Shown here: piece after piece, positions 51,622-60,777 of the stretch
Layout: each line of letters opens with the position of its first letter
Numbering within the stretch: the stretch's first letter is position 1
Source: JAJDFU01 sp964641965
Lineage (GTDB): Bacteria; Bacteroidota; Bacteroidia; Chitinophagales; Saprospiraceae
Assembly (NCBI GenBank): GCA_964641965.1
Contig: CAZXLD010000004.1
Coordinates: forward strand, 127,547 to 191,546
Direction of reading: 5' to 3'
DNA: 64,000 nt
Translations under genes and position numbers: made by a program
Notes under the pieces: generated by a model
The model's input: the letters and a program-made list of their open reading frames with translations, nothing else
Database searches by the model: none
What the model was told of the DNA's origin: nothing

Positions 51622-51756
51622 AATCTGTTCTAAATAAAGAATTTAAAATCATTATAGGTCAACTGAGTTGAATGGCTTGAGTCCTTTAACTCACAGACCA
51701 TTTCAACAGTCGGGTGATTTCTTTTAGTGAGGGGTGGCAAACACCCCTCTTTTTTT
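51622..51756 (+). ncRNA. Candidate intergenic small RNA, about 135 bases
   Basis: No ORF over about 20 codons is present between the promoter at 51609 and the terminator at 51756. The core can fold as GGTC (51657-51660) with GACC (51696-51699) enclosing TGAGTT (51664-51669) with AACTCA (51688-51693). An alternative pairs GTTGAATGG (51667-51675) with CCATTTCAAC (51698-51707, one bulge), and the two exclude each other. No Rfam family is recognised by eye. The 5' end is inferred from the promoter. Confidence 0.5.
51729..51756 (+). terminator. Strong intrinsic terminator of the small RNA candidate
   Basis: An 8-bp stem GAGGGGTG (51729-51736) / CACCCCTC (51742-51749) with loop GCAAA, followed by seven T. 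No plus-strand protein gene precedes it; the nearest upstream gene, fadH, is on the minus strand. Confidence 0.9.
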
Positions 51757-51826
51757 GTCAATTTGCGTCTTACCTCCGTTTAGCATATATCCATTGGCCA
51801 ACTCCTTTCGTTAGCATACCCATATT

Positions 51827-51834
51827 TACCTTTG
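51827..51834 (+). promoter_or_regulatory. Putative -7 promoter element TACCTTTG
   Basis: TACCTTTG fits TAnnTTTG; a TTCG lies 16 bases upstream as weak -33. It is 26 bases before the ATG at 51860 and downstream of the terminator at 51756, so the large outer membrane gene seems to have its own promoter. Confidence 0.5.
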
Positions 51835-51859
51835 CACCACAGGGAGAGGGGCACCTACT

Positions 51860-54800
51860 ATGAGTTTCAGGAATATACATCCAGTATTGTTCGGGTTGGT
51901 CCTATGGTCAATGGCATCTCCCCTATCCGGTCAACAAAACACCTGGAACAACCAAAGAAGTAAAAGCCTGAAAATCGATAGCAGCATTACCTTTCTGGAT
52001 TCTATGGTTATCGTACCATCCAGCCTCTCCTTAACCTACCCAGGGGCTACAACACAAGTAGACACTAGCCAGTATCGAGTGCAAAACAACCTTCTGCATT
52101 GGCAAGGCCCCTTAAATGGTTCCGTCCTTGAAGCGCATTTCCGGGTACTTCCTTACGCCTGGAAAACCCCAATTACCAGAATTGACTCTACCGACCTCCA
52201 GGCCAATGGGGTTGACAAATTGGCCAGAACCTACCTCTATCGGCCAGCCCCTACTACCCGACCGCTAGCCTACGATTTCCGAGGACTCGAATACCGAGGC
52301 ACCTTTGCCCGAGGGCTATCCTTTGGCAACAATCAAGATCTGGTGTTGAACTCGCGATTCAATATGCAGCTCTCCGGCCGATTAGGGGAAGATGTAGACA
52401 TTCTGGCCGCCATTTCGGACGAAAATCTTCCGCTCCAACCCGAGGGGAATACGCTCCAGTTACAAGAATTGGATCGAGTATTCATCCGGCTCCGCCGAAA
52501 GAACACCACTTTGACAGCTGGAGATTATGAACTTGCAAAACCGGAAGGCCTGTTCATCAACTACTTCAAGAAATTACAGGGCCTTACCGTAAACCATCTG
52601 GAAGATCTGGACCAATGGGGTAAACTTTCCGTTTCTGGTAGCTTCGCTATCAATCGGGGTCAATTTGCCCGGGTTCAACTCCCCATTAGCGAAGGGAATC
52701 AAGGACCTTATCGGCTGGAAGGCAATCAAAATGAACGTTTTATTGTAGTCCTGGCAGGTACAGAACGCGTCTGGATGGATGGTATCCTGCTTCAACGAGG
52801 CATTGAAGATGACTACATAATCGACTATAATCGAGGAGATATAACTTTCACACACAAACGATTAATTACCAAAGACAGCCGGATCATTGTAGAGTTTGAA
52901 TATAGTACGCAAAGCTATCTTCAATCGTTTTACGCCCTAAATACCAAATTGGAAGGTCAAAAACATGAGCTCTATTTCAATTTTGCCGGTCAACAGGACA
53001 GTAAAAACAACACTGTCGGATTTACCCTTACGGATGATCAAAAGGTATTCCTCAAAGAAGCAGGGGACCAACGCAATGGGGTAGCCATTCCTGCTATCGA
53101 TACCCTGGATCAATTTGACCCGCAACAGGTAGCCTATACCTGGAGCGATACTACCATTTGTCTCGGCACTACAGGCCCCGTTCTGGTTTTCACTAAAGAT
53201 CCGAATGAAGCCAATGTTCGAGCACAGTTCACCTTTGTAGGAGCAGGCAATGGAAACTATGTACTCGACAATTCTCAAAACGCAAATGAAAGGGTCTACC
53301 GATGGGTGGCACCAGCGGAAAATTGCAGCCCGGTTGGAGATTATGAGCCGGTAATTCAACTTCGACCTCCCCGCCAACAACAAATGCTAAGCCTGGGGGG
53401 AAAATGGTATCCAAGCAATAATGCAGAGCTGCAAGCTGAAGTTGCAATGAGCCGGCTGGATCTCAATCGGTTTTCTCCACTCGATAAATCAGACGACCTT
53501 GGGATGGCTGCTTTTCTGAAGGCAGGTAAGGACTTTCGGCTCGGAAAGGACTCCGCTGCCTGGATAATGAAAACGGACCTGGGTTATGAATTCAGGCAAC
53601 AGGATTTCACCTTCTTTAACCCCTATCGCAACCAGGAATTCCTCCGCGATTGGGGCCTTACCAATGTAAATGGTATCGGCACTGTAGATCCTGCAGATGA
53701 ACATTGGATCGACGGAGGGATAAGCTTGGGAAATAATGCTGGTTTTAGCACTTTTTATCGCTTAGGCAGCTTTCTGCGAGACACAGCTTTTCAGGGGTGG
53801 AGACATCAATTTGGCTTAGTGCTGGATCAGAAAGGATGGACAGTGGATGCCTTTGGGAGTTTACTATTCTCCACTGATACTATTCAGAATACCACCTTTT
53901 TCCGGCCTAAAATTTTGGTAGCAAAAACCTTCGAAGGAAAAGTCAACTGGAAATTAGGTATCCAGGGGGAACGAGAGAAGAATACCCGTAAAAGCCTTGG
54001 GCTAGATAGCTTGCGAGCCGGAAGTTTCTTCTATGACAGGTTTAGATTTTTTGTGGAAACTGAAAAAGAGGGGCCTTATTCTTTTGGTGCCAGCTACGTA
54101 CATCGAAAGGACTACGGTATTGACCCTTCAGACTTTCAGGCGGCCAACCTGGCACGCGAAGTAAACTTGAATGGCGGCTGGAAACCTAGTCCAAGAATCC
54201 GGTTAGCTGGAAACCTGACTTACCGCAACCTGACGGTACTGAATCAGGAGCTTTCCCAACAAGACCCTGCCGAGACCCTTTTGGGTAGGACTGATCTGAA
54301 CCTTGCTCTGCTAAAAGGGGTAATCCGGTCTAATACCACCTACGAGCTTGGGACCGGCCAAGAACCCCGACTAGACTTCACCTTTATTCGCGTAGCAGTC
54401 GGTGAAGGCGATTATATCTGGTTGGATTCACTGTTCAATAATGATGGCATTATTCAACCTCAGGAAATGGTAATTGCTCCGTTCCCGGATCAGGCCGACT
54501 ACGTAAGGGTGACCACCTTAACCAACGAATTCATTCCATCTAACTTTGTAAATCTCAACCAGAGCTTATTCCTGAATCCAAAAGCAGTTTGGTTCAAGGA
54601 ATCGGGTCTAAAAGGCATCCTGGCCCGGTTTTCTACTCAAACCTCCGTAAAAATAAATCGGAAGATCCGCAAAGGGGAAGGCGCCAACCCCTGGAATCCA
54701 TTCGGATTGGAAGTGGCCGATACGGCTTTGGTGGCCATTAGTTCCTCGATTCGTCAGGTATTGTATTTCAACCGGGCTGACCCGATATATAGCCTGGAGC

Positions 54801-55381
54801 TAGGTTTCCAGGACCAGCGGAACAAACAGGCACAGGTGTCTGGCTTTGAGAGCCGGGGCTTAAAGGAGTATTTCCTGCGCGGCCGCTGGAATTTCCGTCA
54901 ACAATGGACGGTGGAAATGGAGGCCGCTACAGGAACCCGTGAAGCGGATTCTGAATTTTTTTCTGAGAAGCGTTTCCGATTAAGCACTTTTCGCTGGGCC
55001 CCGGAATTAAGCTTTCAACCCACTCAATCCTTCCGTGGGAAACTAACCTATCGGTTGGGGTACCAGGAAAACGCAGCTCAGTTTGGTGGTGAATTGGCTA
55101 TCGATCATCAATTGGGGCTGGAAACCACCTTTTCCACGCCAAAATCTTCTTTGAGAACTAACTTCTCCTGGGTCCAATTTGAATTTAATGGAGTGGCTTC
55201 CAGCCCGGTAGGGTTTACGATGCTTAGAGGCCTTCAACCCGGGCGCAACCTGCTTTGGGATACTACCTTTGAGCGACAATTATCCCGAAACATCCGGCTA
55301 AGCCTGAACTACGAAGGGCGCAAAACCGGAAGTGCCCAAGTGATTCACGTGGGCCGGGCCCAGGTTGCCGCCACTTTCTAG
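51860..55381 (+). CDS. Large outer membrane beta-barrel protein of unknown function
   Basis: 1173 residues. A signal peptide (cleavage near PLSGQ, about residue 24) is followed by long runs of alternating hydrophobic/polar strands and aromatic girdles ending in a typical terminal AATF. Near 310-350 the segment 'MDGILLQRGIEDDYIIDYNRG' and the following 'KRLITKDSRIIVEFEY' recalls repeats of the large gliding/secretion protein SprA, but the protein is half its size and I cannot assign it. Probably a surface or transport barrel. Start at ATG 51860, 26 bases after a -7 element. Confidence 0.65.
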   Translation: MSFRNIHPVLFGLVLWSMASPLSGQQNTWNNQRSKSLKIDSSITFLDSMVIVPSSLSLTYPGATTQVDTSQYRVQNNLLHWQGPLNGSVLEAHFRVLPYAWKTPITRIDSTDLQANGVDKLARTYLYRPAPTTRPLAYDFRGLEYRGTFARGLSFGNNQDLVLNSRFNMQLSGRLGEDVDILAAISDENLPLQPEGNTLQLQELDRVFIRLRRKNTTLTAGDYELAKPEGLFINYFKKLQGLTVNHLEDLDQWGKLSVSGSFAINRGQFARVQLPISEGNQGPYRLEGNQNERFIVVLAGTERVWMDGILLQRGIEDDYIIDYNRGDITFTHKRLITKDSRIIVEFEYSTQSYLQSFYALNTKLEGQKHELYFNFAGQQDSKNNTVGFTLTDDQKVFLKEAGDQRNGVAIPAIDTLDQFDPQQVAYTWSDTTICLGTTGPVLVFTKDPNEANVRAQFTFVGAGNGNYVLDNSQNANERVYRWVAPAENCSPVGDYEPVIQLRPPRQQQMLSLGGKWYPSNNAELQAEVAMSRLDLNRFSPLDKSDDLGMAAFLKAGKDFRLGKDSAAWIMKTDLGYEFRQQDFTFFNPYRNQEFLRDWGLTNVNGIGTVDPADEHWIDGGISLGNNAGFSTFYRLGSFLRDTAFQGWRHQFGLVLDQKGWTVDAFGSLLFSTDTIQNTTFFRPKILVAKTFEGKVNWKLGIQGEREKNTRKSLGLDSLRAGSFFYDRFRFFVETEKEGPYSFGASYVHRKDYGIDPSDFQAANLAREVNLNGGWKPSPRIRLAGNLTYRNLTVLNQELSQQDPAETLLGRTDLNLALLKGVIRSNTTYELGTGQEPRLDFTFIRVAVGEGDYIWLDSLFNNDGIIQPQEMVIAPFPDQADYVRVTTLTNEFIPSNFVNLNQSLFLNPKAVWFKESGLKGILARFSTQTSVKINRKIRKGEGANPWNPFGLEVADTALVAISSSIRQVLYFNRADPIYSLELGFQDQRNKQAQVSGFESRGLKEYFLRGRWNFRQQWTVEMEAATGTREADSEFFSEKRFRLSTFRWAPELSFQPTQSFRGKLTYRLGYQENAAQFGGELAIDHQLGLETTFSTPKSSLRTNFSWVQFEFNGVASSPVGFTMLRGLQPGRNLLWDTTFERQLSRNIRLSLNYEGRKTGSAQVIHVGRAQVAATF

Positions 55382-55456
55382 ACCTTTTTGCTTAGACATG
55401 ACAAAAACCTTGACGTGAATAGGCAATGAAGAAGGACCAAAAGGATTACTATTTAC

Positions 55457-55464
55457 TAATTTTG
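55457..55464 (+). promoter_or_regulatory. Putative -7 promoter element TAATTTTG
   Basis: TAATTTTG fits TAnnTTTG, 48 bases before the ATG of the M16 peptidase gene. No clear terminator lies between it and the preceding large gene, so read-through is also possible. Confidence 0.45.
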
Positions 55465-55511
55465 AAAACATTTGCTTTGATCGTTATTTACACAACCAAC
55501 CATAATCCATT

Positions 55512-58370
55512 ATGAAGAGATTACCCATTCTGCTTTGTCTTGCTCTGCTCTCTACTATGGGCTTGCACGCTCAAAAGCTGATCCAAAAAGTAGAAGCAAA
55601 GCCAGGTGACCTTGTTATTCCCTTTGAAAAATACGTGCTGGACAATGGCTTAACCGTCATTCTGCATGAAGACCATTCGGATCCTTTAGTCCATGTAGAT
55701 GTCACCTATCATGTGGGATCCTCCAGAGAGGAACTCAACAAGTCCGGTTTTGCCCATTTTTTTGAACACATGTTGTTTCAGGGGTCTGAAAACGTGGCTG
55801 ATGAAGAGCACTTTAAGATCATCACGGAATCCGGAGGCACTCTGAATGGTTCTACCAACGGAGACCGCACCAATTATTATGAAACCGTCCCGAACAACCA
55901 GCTGGAAACCGTACTTTGGCTTGAGTCCGACCGCATGGGCTACTTTCTGGATGCCGTTACCCAGAAAAAATTCGAGGTGCAACGAGCAACGGTAAAAAAT
56001 GAAAAGCAGCAAAACTATGATAACCGGCCGTATGGTCTTCGATTCGAGCTGCTGGCTCGCACCTTATACCCCTATGGACATCCCTACTCCTGGCTGACCA
56101 TAGGGATTTTGGAAGACCTGAATCGGGTAGATGTGAATGACCTCAAAAAATTCTTCCTGCGCTGGTATGGTCCCAACAATGCAGCCCTTACCATTGGTGG
56201 GGATTTCGATAAAGAGCAAACCCTGAAATGGGTGAATAAGTATTTCGGCAAGATCCCGGCAGGACCTGATGTGGAGTCTCTCGATATTGATCCTGTGACC
56301 ATTGATGCAGATCGGTACGTATCTTATGAGGACCCTAATATCCGTTTCCCAGCCCTTCAAATCACTTTCCCAACCGTTCCTCGCCACCACCCCGACGAAC
56401 CTGCGCTGGATTGCTTGGCTGAAATTCTGGGGCAGGGGCAGAGTTCCTACTTCTATCAAAAGTTTGTAAAAACACAACAAGCGATTCAAGCTGCTGCATT
56501 CCATCCAACTCGTGAATTGGCGGGAGAATTTGGTTTGTTAGTATTACCCTACCCCGGAAAAGGATTATCGGAATTTGAGGTTCAAATTCGCGAAGCCATC
56601 CAGGAGTTTGAAAAAGACGGCGTATCCGAAGAAGACGTAGAGAAATTCCTGGCAGGAGCAGAAGCTTCTACTATTCGGGGTCTCCAAAGTGTAGCCGGGA
56701 AAGTAAGCCGATTAGCTCAGTATTGGTTTATGACCGGGGATCCGAATTATATCACGGAAGAGGTAAAGTCGTATGAAGGCCTGACCAAAGAAAAGGTACT
56801 AGCTGCGTATAACAAGTATATTAAAGGAAAGCCTGCAGTGATTATGAGCATTGTCCCAAATGGTATGGATAGCCTGATTGCTGCTCCGGATAATTTTACG
56901 CCTCAAACAGAAGGGGACAACCCCTTTCCGACCACCGATTATGACAAGGTAGCCGACCGCAAATCTCCCACAGATGATTTCGACCGCAGCCAGCGCCCCC
57001 CCTCCGGTCCTAATCCAACCATCCGGGTACCCGAACTATGGGATGCTAAAATGGATAACGGCATGAAAGTAGCCGGTACAGAATCCAAGGAACTTCCATT
57101 GACTACACTTCGCATCACTATTGAGGGTGGACACCTGATGGAAGCGGAAATGCAGGAAAAAGCCGGTTTGGCTCAATTGGCCGCCAGCCTGATGAACGAA
57201 GGCACTGAAAACTATTCTGCGGAAGAATTTTCCAAAGCGCTGGAGCTTTTGGGAAGCAATATTTCAGTAAACGCAGGCAATACAGCAACTACTATCGCTG
57301 TAAGTTCGCTAACCAAAAACCTGGATGCTACTATCGAATTGTTGAAAGAAAAGCTCTATCACTCAGTAATCACCCAGGAAGACTTTGACCGCGACCAAAA
57401 AGCTCAGATTGAAGCCATTCAGGCGGCTATGAAACAACCTGCCGCTATTGCCAGCAATGTATTTAACAAACTGATCTATGGCAAGGAATCTTTTCTGGCC
57501 GTACCTACTTCAGGAACGATGGAAAGCGTTCAAAATCTGACCATCGAAGATGTGAAGGGGTTCTGGGAAAAGGCATACGGGGCTCAGCTGGCTCGTTTGG
57601 TCGTGATTAGCGACCTGTCGAAGGAAGAGATACTTCCTAAATTGGATTTTCTAAAAGAATGGGGTACTACAGAAGCCGTGAAGCCGGAAGTGAAGTTTGA
57701 TTCCCCAAAACAGCAAGCCCGGATCTACCTGGTAGATAAAACCAAGGCACCTCAATCCGAAATTCGAATCGGTTATGCCAACGATATGACCTATGATCCT
57801 ACCGGGGAATATTATGAAGCTTATTTGATGAACTACCCATTGGGAGGTGCCTTCAATAGCCGGATCAATTTGAACCTGAGAGAAGATAAAGGCTGGACCT
57901 ATGGAGCGAGATCCTATTTTTCAGCCAATGATGATTACGGAAGCTACACGGCCAGAGCTGGTATTAAAGGAGTAGCATCCGACAGTGCCGTGGATGAATT
58001 CATGAAAGAGATAACCAACTACTATGAAAATGGAGTGACGGAAGAAGAGGTGACTTTCATGAAAAACTCTATTGGCCAGCGGGATGCCCGTAGTTATGAG
58101 ACGCCGCGCCAAAAGGCAGGTTTCATTGATCGATTGCTCAAATATGACCTCAGTCCGGATTATGTAGATGAACAAGCCAAGATCCTGGACAGCATGGACA
58201 AGGGTAAAATGGATAAGATTGCCAAGAAGTATCTCAATCCCGATCAAATGGCAATTTTGGTCGTTGGAGATAAAGAGTCGCTAATGCCTAAGTTGCAGCG
58301 ATTAGGGTACGATGTGGTAGAAATAGATGTCGAAGGCGAATTGGTAACCACCAAGGATAGCCGGCCATAA
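55512..58370 (+). CDS. M16 family zinc peptidase, two-domain, secreted
   Basis: 952 residues. A signal peptide (cleavage near GLHAQ, residue 21) leads to the first M16 domain with the inverted zinc motif HFFEH at 82-86 and the third ligand in the NEKQQNYDNRPYG region near residue 160. The second half is a non-catalytic M16 domain without HxxEH, with 'GGAFNSRINLNLREDKGWTYGA' as the family's conserved glycine/arginine segment. This is the normal full-length arrangement of pitrilysin-like periplasmic peptidases that degrade oligopeptides. It is followed by a terminator. Confidence 0.9.
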   Translation: MKRLPILLCLALLSTMGLHAQKLIQKVEAKPGDLVIPFEKYVLDNGLTVILHEDHSDPLVHVDVTYHVGSSREELNKSGFAHFFEHMLFQGSENVADEEHFKIITESGGTLNGSTNGDRTNYYETVPNNQLETVLWLESDRMGYFLDAVTQKKFEVQRATVKNEKQQNYDNRPYGLRFELLARTLYPYGHPYSWLTIGILEDLNRVDVNDLKKFFLRWYGPNNAALTIGGDFDKEQTLKWVNKYFGKIPAGPDVESLDIDPVTIDADRYVSYEDPNIRFPALQITFPTVPRHHPDEPALDCLAEILGQGQSSYFYQKFVKTQQAIQAAAFHPTRELAGEFGLLVLPYPGKGLSEFEVQIREAIQEFEKDGVSEEDVEKFLAGAEASTIRGLQSVAGKVSRLAQYWFMTGDPNYITEEVKSYEGLTKEKVLAAYNKYIKGKPAVIMSIVPNGMDSLIAAPDNFTPQTEGDNPFPTTDYDKVADRKSPTDDFDRSQRPPSGPNPTIRVPELWDAKMDNGMKVAGTESKELPLTTLRITIEGGHLMEAEMQEKAGLAQLAASLMNEGTENYSAEEFSKALELLGSNISVNAGNTATTIAVSSLTKNLDATIELLKEKLYHSVITQEDFDRDQKAQIEAIQAAMKQPAAIASNVFNKLIYGKESFLAVPTSGTMESVQNLTIEDVKGFWEKAYGAQLARLVVISDLSKEEILPKLDFLKEWGTTEAVKPEVKFDSPKQQARIYLVDKTKAPQSEIRIGYANDMTYDPTGEYYEAYLMNYPLGGAFNSRINLNLREDKGWTYGARSYFSANDDYGSYTARAGIKGVASDSAVDEFMKEITNYYENGVTEEEVTFMKNSIGQRDARSYETPRQKAGFIDRLLKYDLSPDYVDEQAKILDSMDKGKMDKIAKKYLNPDQMAILVVGDKESLMPKLQRLGYDVVEIDVEGELVTTKDSRP

Positions 58371-58391
58371 CAGGTATTGCCGGAAATAACC

Positions 58392-58429
58392 AAAAAGGGA
58401 TGCGATCTTCGGATGGTATCCCTTTTTTT
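58392..58429 (+). terminator. Intrinsic terminator after the M16 peptidase gene
   Basis: Stem AAAAAGGGAT (58392-58401) with ATCCCTTTTT (58418-58427) and a 16-base loop, followed by further T. The arms also work for the convergent MATE gene. Confidence 0.75.
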
Positions 58430-58439
58430 CTGCTTTTTC

Positions 58440-59732
58440 CTATCTGAGTCGAGTGCCAAACTTGAGAAACAACAGCTGCTGAATCAGGCCCCTACCGATC
58501 ATAAAGATCAGTAAAGCGGCCCAGAGGCCATGGTTTTCAAACCTGTTGGCTAATAGTAAATAGGCAACCACAAAAAATAACACCGCCACAAGCATGCTAT
58601 TGCGCATGGACCTGGAAGCGGTTAATCCGATAAAAACACCATCCCACAAATAACAGGGGGTACTCAACAAAGGGAAAAGAACCATCCAAACCAAAAAGGG
58701 GAGGGTAGCGTCGACGACTTCCTGCTGATTCGTAAATAACCACAAAAGGGCCTTCCCCCCAAATCCATACAGCAAGGCATATCCCAAAGCCAGCCCCATG
58801 CCCCAGCCGAAAGCCAGAGCTATTGCTTTTCGGGTAGCAGAATCGTCTTTTTTTCCTGCATATTTTCCGACCAAACTCTCGGTAGCGAAAGCAAAGCCAT
58901 CTACGCCATAAGACATCCAATTCAGGAATTGCAAGAGGATCACATTGGCAGCCAAAATCAGCTCCCCATAGGTGGCAGATTGGCTGTAGAAAAACCCAAA
59001 TGCCAAGGTGAGGCAAAGAGTTCGGATAAAGATATCGGAATTGAGTCTTAAAAACTTCAGAAAGGCCTCCTTTGCCAATACCGCTTTCTGAATAGCCCAA
59101 CCTGCTGCACTTCGATACCGAACCAGGATCAGGCCAACACCTGCAGAGAAGCCTAAGTATTGAGCGATAAGCGTGCCCCAGGCAACTCCTCGAACTTCCC
59201 ATCCCATGACTTGCACTAACCAATAGCTCAAAACGATATTGACCCCATTGACCAACAGGGTCAGCACCAGCGGATAAACTGCATTCTGCAAGCCGAAAAA
59301 CCATCCCATTATGACGTATAGCCCCAGTGTGGCAGGAGCAGCCCAAACCCGAATAAAAAAGTAATCGCCTACCAATTCAATCTGACCGGTAGGCACATTT
59401 AGCAGAAAAAAGGAAAGCTTGGCTAGAGGTATTTGTAAAAGCAGGATCAACCCAGCGAGCGAACCAGCCAAAAAAAGAGCTCTACCCAGGGTAAAGCCGG
59501 TTTCGGCCGAATCATCTGCCCCATAGGCTTGAGCTGTCAGCCCCGTCGTCCCCATCCGGAGAAACCCGAAATTCCAGTAGACCAAATTAAAAATCATAGC
59601 GCCAAGCCCAACCGCACCAATGTGCGCCGCCGACAACCGCCCCATCAATGCCGTATCAACCGAACTCAAAAGAGGGACGGAGATATTACTCAGAATATTG
59701 GGAATGGCCAGGCGAAGAATTTCCTTGTTCAT
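58440..59732 (-). CDS. MATE-family efflux transporter (DinF-like)
   Basis: 430 residues with about twelve membrane helices in two six-helix halves. The opening 'LAIPNILSNISVPLLSSVDTALMGRLSAAHIGAVGLG' is the MATE family signature, and the closeness to DinF-type members is my reading of that segment. It exports drugs or metabolites using a Na+ or H+ gradient. The substrate is unknown. It stands alone on the minus strand. Confidence 0.88.
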   Translation of the reverse strand: MNKEILRLAIPNILSNISVPLLSSVDTALMGRLSAAHIGAVGLGAMIFNLVYWNFGFLRMGTTGLTAQAYGADDSAETGFTLGRALFLAGSLAGLILLLQIPLAKLSFFLLNVPTGQIELVGDYFFIRVWAAPATLGLYVIMGWFFGLQNAVYPLVLTLLVNGVNIVLSYWLVQVMGWEVRGVAWGTLIAQYLGFSAGVGLILVRYRSAAGWAIQKAVLAKEAFLKFLRLNSDIFIRTLCLTLAFGFFYSQSATYGELILAANVILLQFLNWMSYGVDGFAFATESLVGKYAGKKDDSATRKAIALAFGWGMGLALGYALLYGFGGKALLWLFTNQQEVVDATLPFLVWMVLFPLLSTPCYLWDGVFIGLTASRSMRNSMLVAVLFFVVAYLLLANRFENHGLWAALLIFMIGRGLIQQLLFLKFGTRLR

Positions 59733-59799
59733 GAACGGCTGTAAAAGGAGCGCCTAAATTAACAAACCATCGAGGATTGGCCATTTTTACCATCGGTCT

Positions 59800-60378
59800 T
59801 TAAGTACGGGCCTCTCTGGTCCACTCCTTGCTAAAATGCTCCCGGTCTTTCCCACTGGCAAATTTCTTAGCATTGTATTCCGCCGTCTTCCCTTTAGGTA
59901 TGGAAAGCGATTCCCAGTCTTCTCCTTTGAAATGTTTGGCTAGGTAAACGATTTGCCCGACATGGTAACTGTAATGCCCTAGTTGCCGCTGCAAAGCCTC
60001 TAGCACAGTGTGTCCTTGGTTGCGGATATAAACGATGGTTTCCATCTGTTGGGGAGTCAGCTGATCCAAGGTATCGAAAACTACGGCCCAACCGGCCTCC
60101 CAGGCCTGTAACACGGCTTCTTTGGTTGGAAGGGTATCCTGAAATTCGGCATCCCGTTCACGCCACTCCTTTTCTCCATCGGTGGTAAGAAAATCGGTGA
60201 AACGGGAACGCATATTTCCATGCAGGTGTTTGACCAGGACCGCGATCGAATTACTTTCTGGATCGAGCGTACGTTGAAGATCCGATTCTTCCAATTGCGC
60301 GATTGCTCCTTCACCCAATTTTTTATAATAATGAAATAGAAGGATCGTGCTTTCGAGAAAATGCGGAGTTGTTGCCAT
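59800..60378 (-). CDS. DinB-like four-helix protein, DUF1572 type
   Basis: 192 residues from the ATG at 60378; the open frame reaches 60471 but that part overlaps the divergent gene at 60457. The sequence is all helical with 'AVLVKHLHGNMRSRFTDFL' (metal-site His), 'RQLGHYSYHVGQIVYLAKHF' (paired His) typical of the DinB/YfiT fold, in which three His coordinate a metal. Members of this fold include thiol-dependent transferases; no reaction is established for DUF1572. Cytosolic. Confidence 0.75.
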   Translation of the reverse strand: MATTPHFLESTILLFHYYKKLGEGAIAQLEESDLQRTLDPESNSIAVLVKHLHGNMRSRFTDFLTTDGEKEWRERDAEFQDTLPTKEAVLQAWEAGWAVVFDTLDQLTPQQMETIVYIRNQGHTVLEALQRQLGHYSYHVGQIVYLAKHFKGEDWESLSIPKGKTAEYNAKKFASGKDREHFSKEWTREART

Positions 60379-60456
60379 TAATTTAGAGTTTATAACCCCC
60401 AACAAACGATTGGTTAGGAGTTGAATAGCATAATAAAAGGAATCCGATAATAAGAT

Positions 60457-60672
60457 ATGGAAATCAATCAATGGAAAATCAAGCTGGTTAAAGCCCTTTT
60501 GGATTGTGACGACCCAAACCTGTTAGAGGCGGTTGAGCAATTGCTAAACCTGCATGCTCCACCTGTAACAAGGGGTATTGAACCGCCTTCTACAGATTCT
60601 TCCCTCGATCAAGACACCTTAGACCTCCAGCAGTCTATCGACGACCTTTTCGAACCGGAAAGGCCCGACTGA
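60457..60672 (+). CDS. Small protein of unknown function
   Basis: 71 residues, acidic C-terminal half. The first 32 residues (MEINQWKIKLVKALLDCDDPNLL...) form a helical stretch like the N-terminal dimerisation segment of small antitoxin-like proteins, but no toxin gene is adjacent. The rest is a Pro/Ser/Asp-rich tail and I see no DNA-binding motif. It starts 79 bases from the divergent DinB-like gene. Function unknown. Confidence 0.5.
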   Translation: MEINQWKIKLVKALLDCDDPNLLEAVEQLLNLHAPPVTRGIEPPSTDSSLDQDTLDLQQSIDDLFEPERPD

Positions 60673-60685
60673 TCCAATTCAGCCG

Positions 60686-60743
60686 GATTCAAAAAGAAGA
60701 TCCCTAATCAAATTAATCTTTATCTAATTTGATTCAAAAAGAA
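60686..60743 (+). repeat. Direct repeats flanking an inverted repeat before the MFS gene
   Basis: GATTCAAAAAGAA occurs at 60686-60698 and again at 60731-60743, 45 bases apart. Between and partly within them lies a perfect 10-bp inverted repeat AATCAAATTA (60706-60715) / TAATTTGATT (60725-60734) with a 9-base loop. It may be an operator of the MFS transporter gene, or the inverted repeat may serve as terminator of the small gene before it. Confidence 0.45.
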
Positions 60744-60745
60744 CC

Positions 60746-60753
60746 TACATTTG
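60746..60753 (+). promoter_or_regulatory. Putative -7 promoter element TACATTTG of the MFS gene
   Basis: TACATTTG fits TAnnTTTG, 25 bases before the ATG at 60778. A TTTG at 60728-60731, 14 bases upstream of it and inside the inverted repeat, is a rather close -33 candidate. Confidence 0.5.
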
Positions 60754-60777
60754 CTGCCCGTTTAACCTGTTCCGTAT

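Larger units (their letters stand above)
51430..51859. other. Intergenic region with a small RNA candidate
   Basis: 430 bases without a protein gene. The left part (51430-51600) is the upstream region of fadH. A -7 element, a structured stretch and a strong terminator at 51609-51756 form an ORF-free transcription unit on the plus strand. A second -7 element at 51827 serves the large gene at 51860. Confidence 0.55.
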
